A DNA stretch of 64,000 nucleotides from Anaerofustis stercorihominis DSM 17244 (GTDB taxonomy: Bacteria; Bacillota; Clostridia; Eubacteriales; Anaerofustaceae). The notes below the pieces were generated by a model that was not told the origin of the DNA, searched no databases, and saw nothing but the letters and a program-made list of their open reading frames with translations. Location of the stretch: the NCBI RefSeq assembly GCF_000154825.1, contig NZ_DS560019.1, positions 620,001-684,000 of the forward strand, read 5' to 3'. The translations under genes and the position numbers were made by a program. Within the stretch, counting starts at the first letter, position 1. Each line of letters starts with the position of its first letter. This document shows positions 25,568 through 33,644 of this stretch, in pieces.

Positions 25568-26143
25568 TTAAAAATGAAATTTATCACTCAAATCCAATAT
25601 CTCTTCATATTCTTTTTTCTTCTTCAAGTGAAATAATATAAGTATTCCTCCAACTAATAAACCTAACCCGACCCCAATTATAAAATCCACAGGATAAGTG
25701 GTTATGATATAAAGCTTTGTAAAGCAGATTAAAAGTGTCAGTCCGAGAGCGTACTTCCCAAACTGAAATTCATTATAATATATAAGAACAGTTGAACATA
25801 CACTCATCATTATGTATCCTGCGGGGAAAGTATATCTTCCGATTTCGGGAAGATAAATACCTACATTATGTTCACTCAAAAAAGTTCTGAAATGAAATAA
25901 AACAGGTTTCATCACCTCATTACCAATGATAGAACAAAGGAATAAACCAACTATTATAAGAATAGAAAATTTTGCATCTCTTTTATAGAAGTAAAGATAA
26001 ATACTTGCGGCAATCCATAAAAAACCCATAACTAATACATTGCTCAGTACCGGAATGATATGCCCGGATAATATTTTATTAAGTGAAATAGGCATTGCCA
26101 GATTATCTACAAAAGCGACCAGTGTATCTAATAATTCATCCAT
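25568..26143 (-). CDS. PAP2-fold membrane protein lacking the phosphatase histidines
   Basis: 191 residues with five or six hydrophobic segments. The PAP2 frame is recognisable but altered: the first motif K79-x6-R86 is followed by T instead of P. The second, PSGH, reads PAGY (107-110). The third, SRx5Hx3D, reads T142-K143, T149 in place of His, and D153. Both catalytic histidines are therefore missing, so lipid-phosphatase activity is unlikely. It may act as a lipid-binding or structural protein. It is a single gene with its own terminator. Confidence 0.65.
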   Translation of the reverse strand: MDELLDTLVAFVDNLAMPISLNKILSGHIIPVLSNVLVMGFLWIAASIYLYFYKRDAKFSILIIVGLFLCSIIGNEVMKPVLFHFRTFLSEHNVGIYLPEIGRYTFPAGYIMMSVCSTVLIYYNEFQFGKYALGLTLLICFTKLYIITTYPVDFIIGVGLGLLVGGILILFHLKKKKEYEEILDLSDKFHF

Positions 26144-26539
26144 ACAATAAAACCCCTTAAATTCTTTTTCATGTCAATAATACAATATACGATTTTTAGA
26201 TATTATAAACCATTATATCCATTAGGTCTACCGATTAATAAAATCTTTAATCATTTTTTATTATATATAATTGTTTCAATCATAATATCATAAATTTTTT
26301 TTATTAAAATAACATTAAATCACAATTATAAGATATATTTTCTTTAATTATATCATTATATGTAAAATAATATGTTGTATTTTACATTAAAAAGTTTATT
26401 TTAAATATGTTATAATATAAAAACAGTAAAGTTATCGATGTAGTTATTCAGCAAATATTTAAAAGGAATAAACAGTAATTTAACCGATAAAAATAATATT
26501 ATTTTAATTAAACATTAACACAAATAGACGGAGATAAAT
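26144..26539 (+). promoter_or_regulatory. Intergenic region with a 26-bp perfect palindrome upstream of the FGGY kinase operon
   Basis: No reading frame is visible in these 396 bases. TGTAAAATA (26361-26369) and TATTTTACA (26378-26386) form perfect 9-bp arms around 8 bases. A TATAAT follows at 26411-26416 with no good -35 box at the right distance, which would suit an activated promoter. The 120 bases between that -10 and the gene form a long leader in which I see no convincing riboswitch. Confidence 0.5.
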
Positions 26540-28078
26540 ATGAAAGATGTTGTTTTGATCATTGACTGCGGAACACAAAGCATAAGAGCTATGCTTATAA
26601 ACAAAGACGGAGAAATACTAAATAAAAAGAAAAAAGAGTATTTTTACATAACAAAAGACAAAGGAAGCATAATTGAATTTGACGCAAATGACTTCTTTGA
26701 AGATATCATAAATTTACTAAAAGAGCTTAGAGATGACGATGTCAATTTATATGATAAAATCAAAGGGGTTACGGTAACGACACAGAGAGATACTTTTGTA
26801 CTCGTAGACAGGAACGGAGAACCCGTTAGGAATGCAATATCCTGGTTGGACAGAAGAAAAGCTAAAGAATACGAGAAGCTAAATCCACTATATAATTTAT
26901 TATTTAATATAGTTGGTATGAAAAAAATGGTCAAAAACTTTATGGAAGATGCAAGGTATAACTGGGTAAAAGAAAATGAACCTAAAATATGGCATAAAAC
27001 TTATAAATATCTCCTTCTCCCTCAGTACATAAACTATAAATTAATAGGAAAATACATAGAAAGCGACGCGGGGACTGTAGGACATATACCTTTTGACTAT
27101 AAAAAAAGAATATACGATAAAAAGTTTGGAGTAAAAAGACAGATATTTAATATCGAACAGTCAAAGCTTGCAAGAACAGCTCCTACTACTACGATAATGG
27201 GATATATTACCGAGGAAATATGTGAAAGGACACATCTTAAGAAAGGGACACCACTGATTGCAAGCGGAAGTGATAAAGCCTGCGAGACCGCAGGGGTAGG
27301 ATGTATAAAAGAAGGGATAGGAAGCATATCACTGGGAAGTCAGGTAACCATGCAGGTTACGACCGACAGATACTATGAACTTACAAGATTTGTTCCTCCA
27401 TTCGACAGCGTTATACCAAATATGTATAATCCGGAAATAATACTCTACAGAGGCTTTTGGCTGGTTACTTGGTTTATTAAAGAATTCGGATATAAAGAAG
27501 AACTATTTGCAACCGAACAAGAAAAAGATATATTTTCTATAATGGATGAAAAACTAAATGAAGTTCCCATAGGATGTGACGGCTTGGTACTTCAGCCTTA
27601 CTGGGGACAGGATATACTTCGCCCGGGCGCTAAAGGGAGTATACTTGGATTTAACGATAAACATACCAGATTTCACATATACAGAGCCATTATAGAAGGA
27701 ATAGGATATTCCCTAAAAGAAGGAATTGATAGGATAGAACACGTTTCCAAAGTGAAAATAGAAAAAATTGCTCTTTCCGGAGGAGGATCAAAAAGCGAAA
27801 TCATATGTCAAATATTAAGTGACATATTAAATAAAGAAGTTTATTTGATCCAAACATACGAAGCAACCGGTATAGGTGCGGCTATGGCTTGTTTCATAGG
27901 ACTTAATATATATAAAGATTTTAATGAAGCAAGTGAAAATATGGTAAGAGTTAAAAAGACTTTTCAACCTAAACCTGCAAATGTAAAAAAATACGATGAT
28001 ATATACCATAATGTATATACAAAGATATATAAAAATGTAAAAAAGATTTACAAAAAATTAAATAAAATAAATATATAA
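26540..28078 (+). CDS. FGGY-family carbohydrate kinase
   Basis: 512 residues, full length. The N-terminal phosphate loop VLIIDCGTQSIRAMLIN, VTVTTQRDTFVLVDRNG and AISWLDRRKA belong to FGGY domain 1. Domain 2 shows IASGSDKACETAGVGC, a substrate-side GCDGLVLQPYWGQD, and the ATP-site KIALSGGGSKSEIICQILSD. Glycerol kinase, xylulokinase and rhamnulokinase belong to this family. The sequence does not tell me which sugar is the substrate. It is followed after 13 bases by an acetyl-esterase gene, suggesting a two-gene operon for an acetylated sugar or glycoside. Confidence 0.9.
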   Translation: MKDVVLIIDCGTQSIRAMLINKDGEILNKKKKEYFYITKDKGSIIEFDANDFFEDIINLLKELRDDDVNLYDKIKGVTVTTQRDTFVLVDRNGEPVRNAISWLDRRKAKEYEKLNPLYNLLFNIVGMKKMVKNFMEDARYNWVKENEPKIWHKTYKYLLLPQYINYKLIGKYIESDAGTVGHIPFDYKKRIYDKKFGVKRQIFNIEQSKLARTAPTTTIMGYITEEICERTHLKKGTPLIASGSDKACETAGVGCIKEGIGSISLGSQVTMQVTTDRYYELTRFVPPFDSVIPNMYNPEIILYRGFWLVTWFIKEFGYKEELFATEQEKDIFSIMDEKLNEVPIGCDGLVLQPYWGQDILRPGAKGSILGFNDKHTRFHIYRAIIEGIGYSLKEGIDRIEHVSKVKIEKIALSGGGSKSEIICQILSDILNKEVYLIQTYEATGIGAAMACFIGLNIYKDFNEASENMVRVKKTFQPKPANVKKYDDIYHNVYTKIYKNVKKIYKKLNKINI

Positions 28079-28091
28079 AGGAGAAATAATA

Positions 28092-29054
28092 ATGCCACTC
28101 AAAAGTACTATTGATAATTATAAAGATTATCTAGGAATTTCACCGAAAGCAGAAGATTTTGAAGAGTATTGGAAAGAATCCGTTGAGGATATGAATAAAA
28201 CGGATTTTACTTATACCCTTGAAAAAAAAGAATTCCCAATGAAAGACATCGAAATATTTGATTTATATTTCAAAGGGATGAATAATGAAAGAGTACACTG
28301 CGAATTAGTTAAGCCAAAAGAAACAAAGGGGGAAATACCTGCGGTAATGTCTTTTCATGGATATACATCAAATGCCGACAGCATATATTCTAAAGTCCCT
28401 TATGCATATAATGATATGGCATTTTTAGCTTTTGAAGTACCGGGACAAGGGGGTAAAAGCGAAGACAATTATACAGCCGACGGTCCGACGCTTTACGGAC
28501 AAATCATAAGAGGCGTTGATGACAAGGATAAAAAGAAACTATTTTTCAGAAATATTTATTTAAATGCTCTCAAAGCTTCAATAATATTAGGTAATATGGA
28601 TTTTATAGATGAAGACAGGATCGGTACGACGGGGAAAAGCCAAGGGGGTGCGTTAAGTCTTGTAGTTGCTTCATTAAATAAGAAAATAAAATCAAGTGCG
28701 GTTATTTATCCGTTCTTATCTGATTTTAAAAAGATATTTGAAATGAATATGTGTGAAGATGTATATGTGGAATTTAAAAACTGGTTTAGAAAATATGATA
28801 CGCTTCATGAAAAAGAAGATGAATTTTTTGAAAGGTTATCTTACATAGATGTACAAAACTTTGCCGACAAGGTTGACTGTAACGTTTTATTTATAACCGC
28901 TCTTTTGGATACAACATGTCCGCCTATAACTCAGTTTGCTATTTACAATAAACTAAATTGCAGTAAAGATTTAAAAGTATACTGCGAATACACACATGAA
29001 AGACTGCCTTATTCCGATGATATAATATATAAATTTTTCAAAAAAGAACTGTAA
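28092..29054 (+). CDS. Acetyl-xylan esterase / cephalosporin-C deacetylase family hydrolase
   Basis: 320 residues, the normal length of the AXE1 (CE7) family. The oxyanion segment VMSFHGYTSN, the family's conserved VPGQGGKSEDN, the nucleophile Ser183 in GTTGKSQGGALS, Asp273 in ITALLDTTCPP and His302 in EYTHERLP form the alpha/beta-hydrolase triad. There is no signal peptide, so it acts inside the cell on imported acetylated oligosaccharides. The RBS AAGGAG follows the kinase stop directly. Confidence 0.9.
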   Translation: MPLKSTIDNYKDYLGISPKAEDFEEYWKESVEDMNKTDFTYTLEKKEFPMKDIEIFDLYFKGMNNERVHCELVKPKETKGEIPAVMSFHGYTSNADSIYSKVPYAYNDMAFLAFEVPGQGGKSEDNYTADGPTLYGQIIRGVDDKDKKKLFFRNIYLNALKASIILGNMDFIDEDRIGTTGKSQGGALSLVVASLNKKIKSSAVIYPFLSDFKKIFEMNMCEDVYVEFKNWFRKYDTLHEKEDEFFERLSYIDVQNFADKVDCNVLFITALLDTTCPPITQFAIYNKLNCSKDLKVYCEYTHERLPYSDDIIYKFFKKEL

Positions 29055-29115
29055 ACATTGTCAAAGTTCATAATAATTTAATATATTATTATTAGATAGA
29101 AATACGGAGGCAGAA

Positions 29116-29373
29116 ATGGAATACATATATAAAACAAAAGGTACTTGTTCAAGCAAAATAAAATTTAATATAGACAATGATATAATAACAGACGTTGAAT
29201 TTACGGGAGGATGCAACGGAAACCTACAGGCTATTGCAAAACTCATAGACGGATTAACCGTAGACGAGATCGAAAGAAAATGCAGCGGAATATTATGCGG
29301 AAATAAAGCTACTTCATGTGCGGATCAGTTAGCCAAAGCTGTAAGATGTGCATATAAAAAATCAAATAAATAA
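29116..29373 (+). CDS. TSCPD-domain protein (TIGR03905 type)
   Basis: 85 residues: YKTKGTCSSKIKFNIDNDII, VEFTGGCNGNLQAIAKLIDG, KCSGILCGNKATSCADQLAK. The four or five conserved cysteines and the final TSCADQL give the TSCPD name. Similar domains occur at the end of some B12-dependent ribonucleotide reductases, but the stand-alone form has no tested function that I know. It may bind metal or a thiol partner. It is a single gene with a GGAGG site and a strong terminator. Confidence 0.88.
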   Translation: MEYIYKTKGTCSSKIKFNIDNDIITDVEFTGGCNGNLQAIAKLIDGLTVDEIERKCSGILCGNKATSCADQLAKAVRCAYKKSNK

Positions 29374-29399
29374 AAAAAGACAGATATCTGTCTTTTTTA
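29372..29399. terminator. Bidirectional terminator between the TSCPD gene and the Na/Pi transporter gene
   Basis: The perfect palindromic stem AAAAAAGACAGAT/ATCTGTCTTTTTT has no unpaired loop bases beyond its centre and lies between two convergent genes. Confidence 0.9.
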
Positions 29400-29401
29400 T
29401 T

Positions 29402-30988
29402 TTAATCGTTATTAAAAATCAAATCATAATCTCTTGAAATTGTCATTATGTGGTCACTTATACGTTCAATATCATTTACAACCTGTGAAAAGAATAACGT
29501 AATTTCGAAAGATATACTTTTTTCTTTCATTCTTATTATTTGTTTCTTTTTTATTTCTCTTAAGAATTCCTTTATCTCATTATATTTTTTCTCTGTTTTT
29601 TCTAAATTGTTTAAAGAAAAAGTTATATCTGTTATCAATTCTTTGATTTTTATAATCCTTTCTTTCTCGGTTTCATTTAACCGAACTTTGTAATCTTTAA
29701 GTTTAAAAGAATAATTGGATATACTTTCTATATCAATAAGCAAGTGATAATATATACTCATTATAAAACTGTTCTCACTGTTTTGCTCTATTCCAAGTGC
29801 TTCCGTTATGTACTCAGAAAGTTTTCTGCTTAAAGATTTTACTTTATTTTCTCTGTCAGACAAATCTTTCTCTCTTTGTTTGTTAAAAGCTATTATCTGT
29901 GATAATCCGTCATCGATATTTTCAAACGACATCTTACTGATATAACTTATTTCCTGCTCTATTTGTTCAACAAGTATCGCAGAGGTTCCTATTTGATATC
30001 CGCTGGCAGGAAGAGGTGATAAATAGTCCTCTTCTTTTTCTTCTTTCTTTGAAGGCAGGATTTTCTGAGCGAATGTTGCGAGGTATCCCCCAAAAGGAAG
30101 CAAAAGCAAAGTAGTGACGATATTAAATAGTGTATGCATATTTGCTATTTGTGACGCAGCATTATTCGGAGTAAGCGAACCTACAAAGTCTGCAAGAGGA
30201 GTAAACATACAAATAGCAGTAAATATTAATGTTCCTATTATATTAAATGATAAGTGGATTACAGTTGTCTGTTTAGCCTCTCTATTGGTTCCTATCGAAG
30301 CTAAAACAGCCGTAATACAAGTACCTATATTCTGTCCGAACAATACATAAACTGCGCCGTCTAAACCTATGAGCCCGTTTGCGGCAAGAGCCTGAAGTAT
30401 ACCGACCGATGCACTTGAAGACTGGATAACCGCAGTAAATACCGCTCCCGCAATAATCCCAAACAAAGGATTTGAAAATGTAGTCATTAAACTTATAAAC
30501 CCTTGTGAATCTCTAAGCGGCATCATGGCTGTACTCATCATTTCCATACCGATAAATAAAACACCCAATCCCGCTAAAATCTGGCCAAAATAATTTGCCT
30601 TTTGGTTTTTAATGAATACAACCATCACTACCCCTAAGAAAGCTAAAACAGGAGCAATCGCACCTATATCCAGTGCAATAAGCTGTCCTGTTATGGTAGT
30701 ACCGATATTCGCACCCATAATGATCCATACGGCCTGTCTGAGGCTCATCATACCTGCGTTAACAAATCCTACGACCATAACCGTAGTAGCACTGGAAGAC
30801 TGGATAACCGCAGTTATTATAGCACCTACAATAACTCCCAAAAATCTATTTGATGTCAGCTTTTCAAGAATACCCTTTATCTTGTCACCCGCTGCATTTT
30901 CAAGCCCGCTGCTCATCATCTGCATTCCATATAAAAATAAAGCAAGTCCTCCCAGGAGGCTAATAAAATTTAAAGTAGTCATAATCAT
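29402..30988 (-). CDS. Na+/phosphate cotransporter family protein with PhoU-like tail
   Basis: 528 residues. The N-terminal 310 hold eight to ten helices with the two inverted QSSSA motifs of the family (AVIQSSSATTVMVVGF near residue 62 and AVIQSSSASVGILQAL near 190) and GQNIGTCITA. The last 200 are a helical PhoU-like domain. Such NptA/YjbB proteins move phosphate with sodium; the PhoU tail is presumed regulatory. It is a single gene facing the TSCPD gene. Confidence 0.92.
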   Translation of the reverse strand: MIMTTLNFISLLGGLALFLYGMQMMSSGLENAAGDKIKGILEKLTSNRFLGVIVGAIITAVIQSSSATTVMVVGFVNAGMMSLRQAVWIIMGANIGTTITGQLIALDIGAIAPVLAFLGVVMVVFIKNQKANYFGQILAGLGVLFIGMEMMSTAMMPLRDSQGFISLMTTFSNPLFGIIAGAVFTAVIQSSSASVGILQALAANGLIGLDGAVYVLFGQNIGTCITAVLASIGTNREAKQTTVIHLSFNIIGTLIFTAICMFTPLADFVGSLTPNNAASQIANMHTLFNIVTTLLLLPFGGYLATFAQKILPSKKEEKEEDYLSPLPASGYQIGTSAILVEQIEQEISYISKMSFENIDDGLSQIIAFNKQREKDLSDRENKVKSLSRKLSEYITEALGIEQNSENSFIMSIYYHLLIDIESISNYSFKLKDYKVRLNETEKERIIKIKELITDITFSLNNLEKTEKKYNEIKEFLREIKKKQIIRMKEKSISFEITLFFSQVVNDIERISDHIMTISRDYDLIFNND

Positions 30989-31116
30989 CTCCCTTTATTT
31001 GGTAAAATTTCTCTATATAAATCGTATAAATATTGTAAAATGACAAAATCAAAAAGTATATAGAATATTCTTAAGTTTTACGATGACTTTACCAACATTT
31101 TACTTTTGACTATAAA

Positions 31117-31144
31117 AATAAAAAACACCTATTAGGTGTTTTTA
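31117..31144 (-). terminator. Terminator of the ClC gene
   Basis: The stem AAAAACACCT/AGGTGTTTTT overlaps the stop codon and is followed by a T-rich tract on the minus strand. Confidence 0.85.
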
Positions 31145-32742
31145 TTATCTATATATTTTTTCTTTTTATCACAACACATCTCTGTAAGTATCTCATTCAT
31201 ATAATCCATTTCTCCCTCATTTATCAAGACGGTAATAAAATCACCGGCTTTGATCCTGTTATAACCTCTCGGTATAAACTCATGATGTCCTCTCTCGATT
31301 GCAACGACCAGACAGTTATGAGGCCACTCTATCTCATTCAATTTTTTATTGTCCACTTCACTGTCAAAAGTAACATTATAAGTTATAAGCATAGTCTCAT
31401 CGGAAGGATCTGCAAGTTTTGTTCCCTGCTTTTCCAAGATACCTTCAAGCAAACTGGAATAAATCGGTTCGCTTTTACATAAATAAGCTACCACATATGC
31501 AACAACGCTTACCAAGCTTATGGATATCATATGCTCAAGAGAACCTGTCATTTCCGCAATCAGTATTATCCCGGTAATAGGTGCTCTTACCGTAGCGGCG
31601 AAAAATCCTGCCATAGCAAGTATAATAAACTTATCCATAAAAATATCGTTTACTCCCAAAGAACTTATACAAACGATTCCGAAACTTGCACCTATAAAAG
31701 AACCGAGAACGAGCAAAGGATAAAATATACCTCCGGGAGCTCCCGAACCGAAACAGATAACGGAATATAAAAATTTTATAATAAGCATCGTAAGAAGTGC
31801 GGATAAAACAAAATTATTTTTTACAAGTATATCTACCATCACACTTCCTCCCGCAAGTACTTTGGGATATACTAATGCAAATACTCCCGCAACTAAAAAC
31901 GGAATGATAATCCTGTATTCCGGTTTTATCATCTTTAATTTAGCATAAAGCTTTTGCCCTTTAACCATGCACTTATTATAAAAAGCGCCGGATACTCCGA
32001 CTATTATCCCCAGGATTATAACAAGCCCGTAAAGAGTGAGAGGTATAGGGGTAGAGCTGTTATATTGAAAGACAGTAGACAGACCAAAAACACTTTTGGC
32101 AAGGAAATCGGCAGTTACAGCCGCCGTCATTACACTGACTATTACACGTCCGTCAAAATTTTTGTGTATTTCCTCCAATGTAAACATCACGCCCGCCAAA
32201 GGTGCATTGAACGCCGCGGCAAGTCCCGCACCCGCACCGCAGGATATATAAGTCTTTTCTTTTGTTTTTCCCTTTTTTTGAACCTGAGCGAGTTTTTTAC
32301 CTGCCATTGCACCAAGCTGTATGGAAGGGCCTTCTCTTCCGAGGGATAAGCCTCCTACTATACTAAGTGTCCCTCCTATTATTTTTGCTATGATTACTTT
32401 AACGGGATTTTGAGACAGATAGCCTTTCATTTCTCCGCTTACCTGAGGGATACCGCTACCAGATATCATAGGCTCCCATTTTACAAGTTTGCCTACAATA
32501 ATCGCCAGCACAGTCAAAAATAACATCCATAAAATTATTTTAACTACATCTCCGTGAATATAATCTACGGCGAAGAATAAAAGCTTCTCAGCCTTTGTTA
32601 ATAATAATCTATAAATAATTGCGACCAAGCCTGCAACGATACCTATTAAAAAACCTTCAATAATAAACTCGATTTGTGAACGTCCTTTTTTGTTATGTAA
32701 TCTTGTCTTTATATTCTTAGCCATTACATCGTTCATTTTCAT
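31132..32742 (-). CDS. ClC-family chloride transporter with C-terminal RCK_C domain
   Basis: 536 residues. The three ClC selectivity motifs are present: GSGIPQVSGEMKG, SLGREGPSIQLGAMAG (with the gating Glu) and GSGAPGGIFYPLLVLG. There are about ten membrane helices, followed by a cytoplasmic TrkA-C/RCK_C domain (from about residue 450; HEFIPRGYNRIKAGDFITVL). The gating glutamate suggests a proton-coupled chloride exchanger rather than a channel. Such proteins serve acid resistance or anion balance. It is a single gene; its last codons form part of the terminator hairpin. Confidence 0.93.
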   Translation of the reverse strand: MKMNDVMAKNIKTRLHNKKGRSQIEFIIEGFLIGIVAGLVAIIYRLLLTKAEKLLFFAVDYIHGDVVKIILWMLFLTVLAIIVGKLVKWEPMISGSGIPQVSGEMKGYLSQNPVKVIIAKIIGGTLSIVGGLSLGREGPSIQLGAMAGKKLAQVQKKGKTKEKTYISCGAGAGLAAAFNAPLAGVMFTLEEIHKNFDGRVIVSVMTAAVTADFLAKSVFGLSTVFQYNSSTPIPLTLYGLVIILGIIVGVSGAFYNKCMVKGQKLYAKLKMIKPEYRIIIPFLVAGVFALVYPKVLAGGSVMVDILVKNNFVLSALLTMLIIKFLYSVICFGSGAPGGIFYPLLVLGSFIGASFGIVCISSLGVNDIFMDKFIILAMAGFFAATVRAPITGIILIAEMTGSLEHMISISLVSVVAYVVAYLCKSEPIYSSLLEGILEKQGTKLADPSDETMLITYNVTFDSEVDNKKLNEIEWPHNCLVVAIERGHHEFIPRGYNRIKAGDFITVLINEGEMDYMNEILTEMCCDKKKKYIDNKNT

Positions 32743-32908
32743 TCCTCTTTTCCAATTTTAATTATAATATAAAGACTTTTTATTGACAATATAAAACTTA
32801 ATGACCAAACAGCTTATATAAATGAACTTTAAAGGAATAAATAATAAGGAAAAGAAAATTTATTTTATTAAAACTTTATTAATTTGTAATTAGAATTATA
32901 TAATACCA

Positions 32909-32938
32909 TTGACAAATTATATACATAGTTGTATAATT
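32909..32938 (+). promoter_or_regulatory. Perfect consensus promoter with overlapping inverted repeat for the RHH-clpB operon
   Basis: TTGACA (32909-32914), exactly 17 bases, TATAAT (32932-32937). The spacer edges form AATTATA (32915-32921) and TATAATT (32932-32938), an inverted repeat over the -10 box where a repressor could bind. I saw no CIRCE or CtsR-type heat-shock site. Confidence 0.85.
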
Positions 32939-32966
32939 TTTAAAAATAAGGAAAGGTGAAGGTAAG

Positions 32967-33629
32967 ATGGGAAAAAGTGTATATAGTTTAGTATTAATGG
33001 ATGAAGTAGTCGATAAAGTAGATGAGGCGGCTTACCAGCTTGGAACAAGCAGATCCGGACTTATAAATCAAATCCTTGCGGATTATGTATCTTATACCAC
33101 TCCGGAAAAACACGTCGAAGGCATATTCTCTTCATTGGAAAATATGTTTAAAGAAATGAATACTTTTCAAGTTTTAGCAAATCCGTCTCCTTATTACATG
33201 AATATAACAAGCTCTTTAAGATATAAATACAGACCTACAATAAAATACGGAGTGGAACTTTACGACAATTCCAAATATTCATTCGGGGAGCTTAAAGTGA
33301 CTTTAAGAACAACGAATCAGACATTAATAAGAGATATGAATACTTTCTTGAATTTCTTTGCCAAGTTGGAAGAGAAATATATAAGAGGTATTTTGGAGGA
33401 AAATTTATGTTACAAGATAGAAGAAAAGAAATACACAAGACAGTTTGTAATGCCGAAAGAACAAGGTGTGGACAAGGTTGATCTGGGGGTACTTATCGGA
33501 GAGTACATTCAAGTTTTTGACAGCGTACTTAAAGTATTCCTAAATAATTTACCATATATAGAAGATGCATGTTCCGACGCAGAAAAAGAATATATAACTT
33601 TGATGCAAAAAGTACATGCGATTATTTAA
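32967..33629 (+). CDS. Ribbon-helix-helix protein with an uncharacterised C-terminal domain, upstream of clpB
   Basis: 220 residues. Residues 1-45 look like a ribbon-helix-helix DNA-binding unit (SVYSLVLMDEVVDKVDEAAY, then GTSRSGLINQILADYV). The remaining 170 residues match nothing I know: a mixed alpha/beta stretch with RYKYRPTIKYGVELYD and GELKVTLRTTN. The gene precedes clpB by 15 bases under a strong promoter that carries an inverted repeat. The simplest inference is an autoregulated repressor of clpB that uses its large domain to sense stress or a partner. Confidence 0.7.
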   Translation: MGKSVYSLVLMDEVVDKVDEAAYQLGTSRSGLINQILADYVSYTTPEKHVEGIFSSLENMFKEMNTFQVLANPSPYYMNITSSLRYKYRPTIKYGVELYDNSKYSFGELKVTLRTTNQTLIRDMNTFLNFFAKLEEKYIRGILEENLCYKIEEKKYTRQFVMPKEQGVDKVDLGVLIGEYIQVFDSVLKVFLNNLPYIEDACSDAEKEYITLMQKVHAII

Positions 33630-33644
33630 GAGGAGGACAATATT

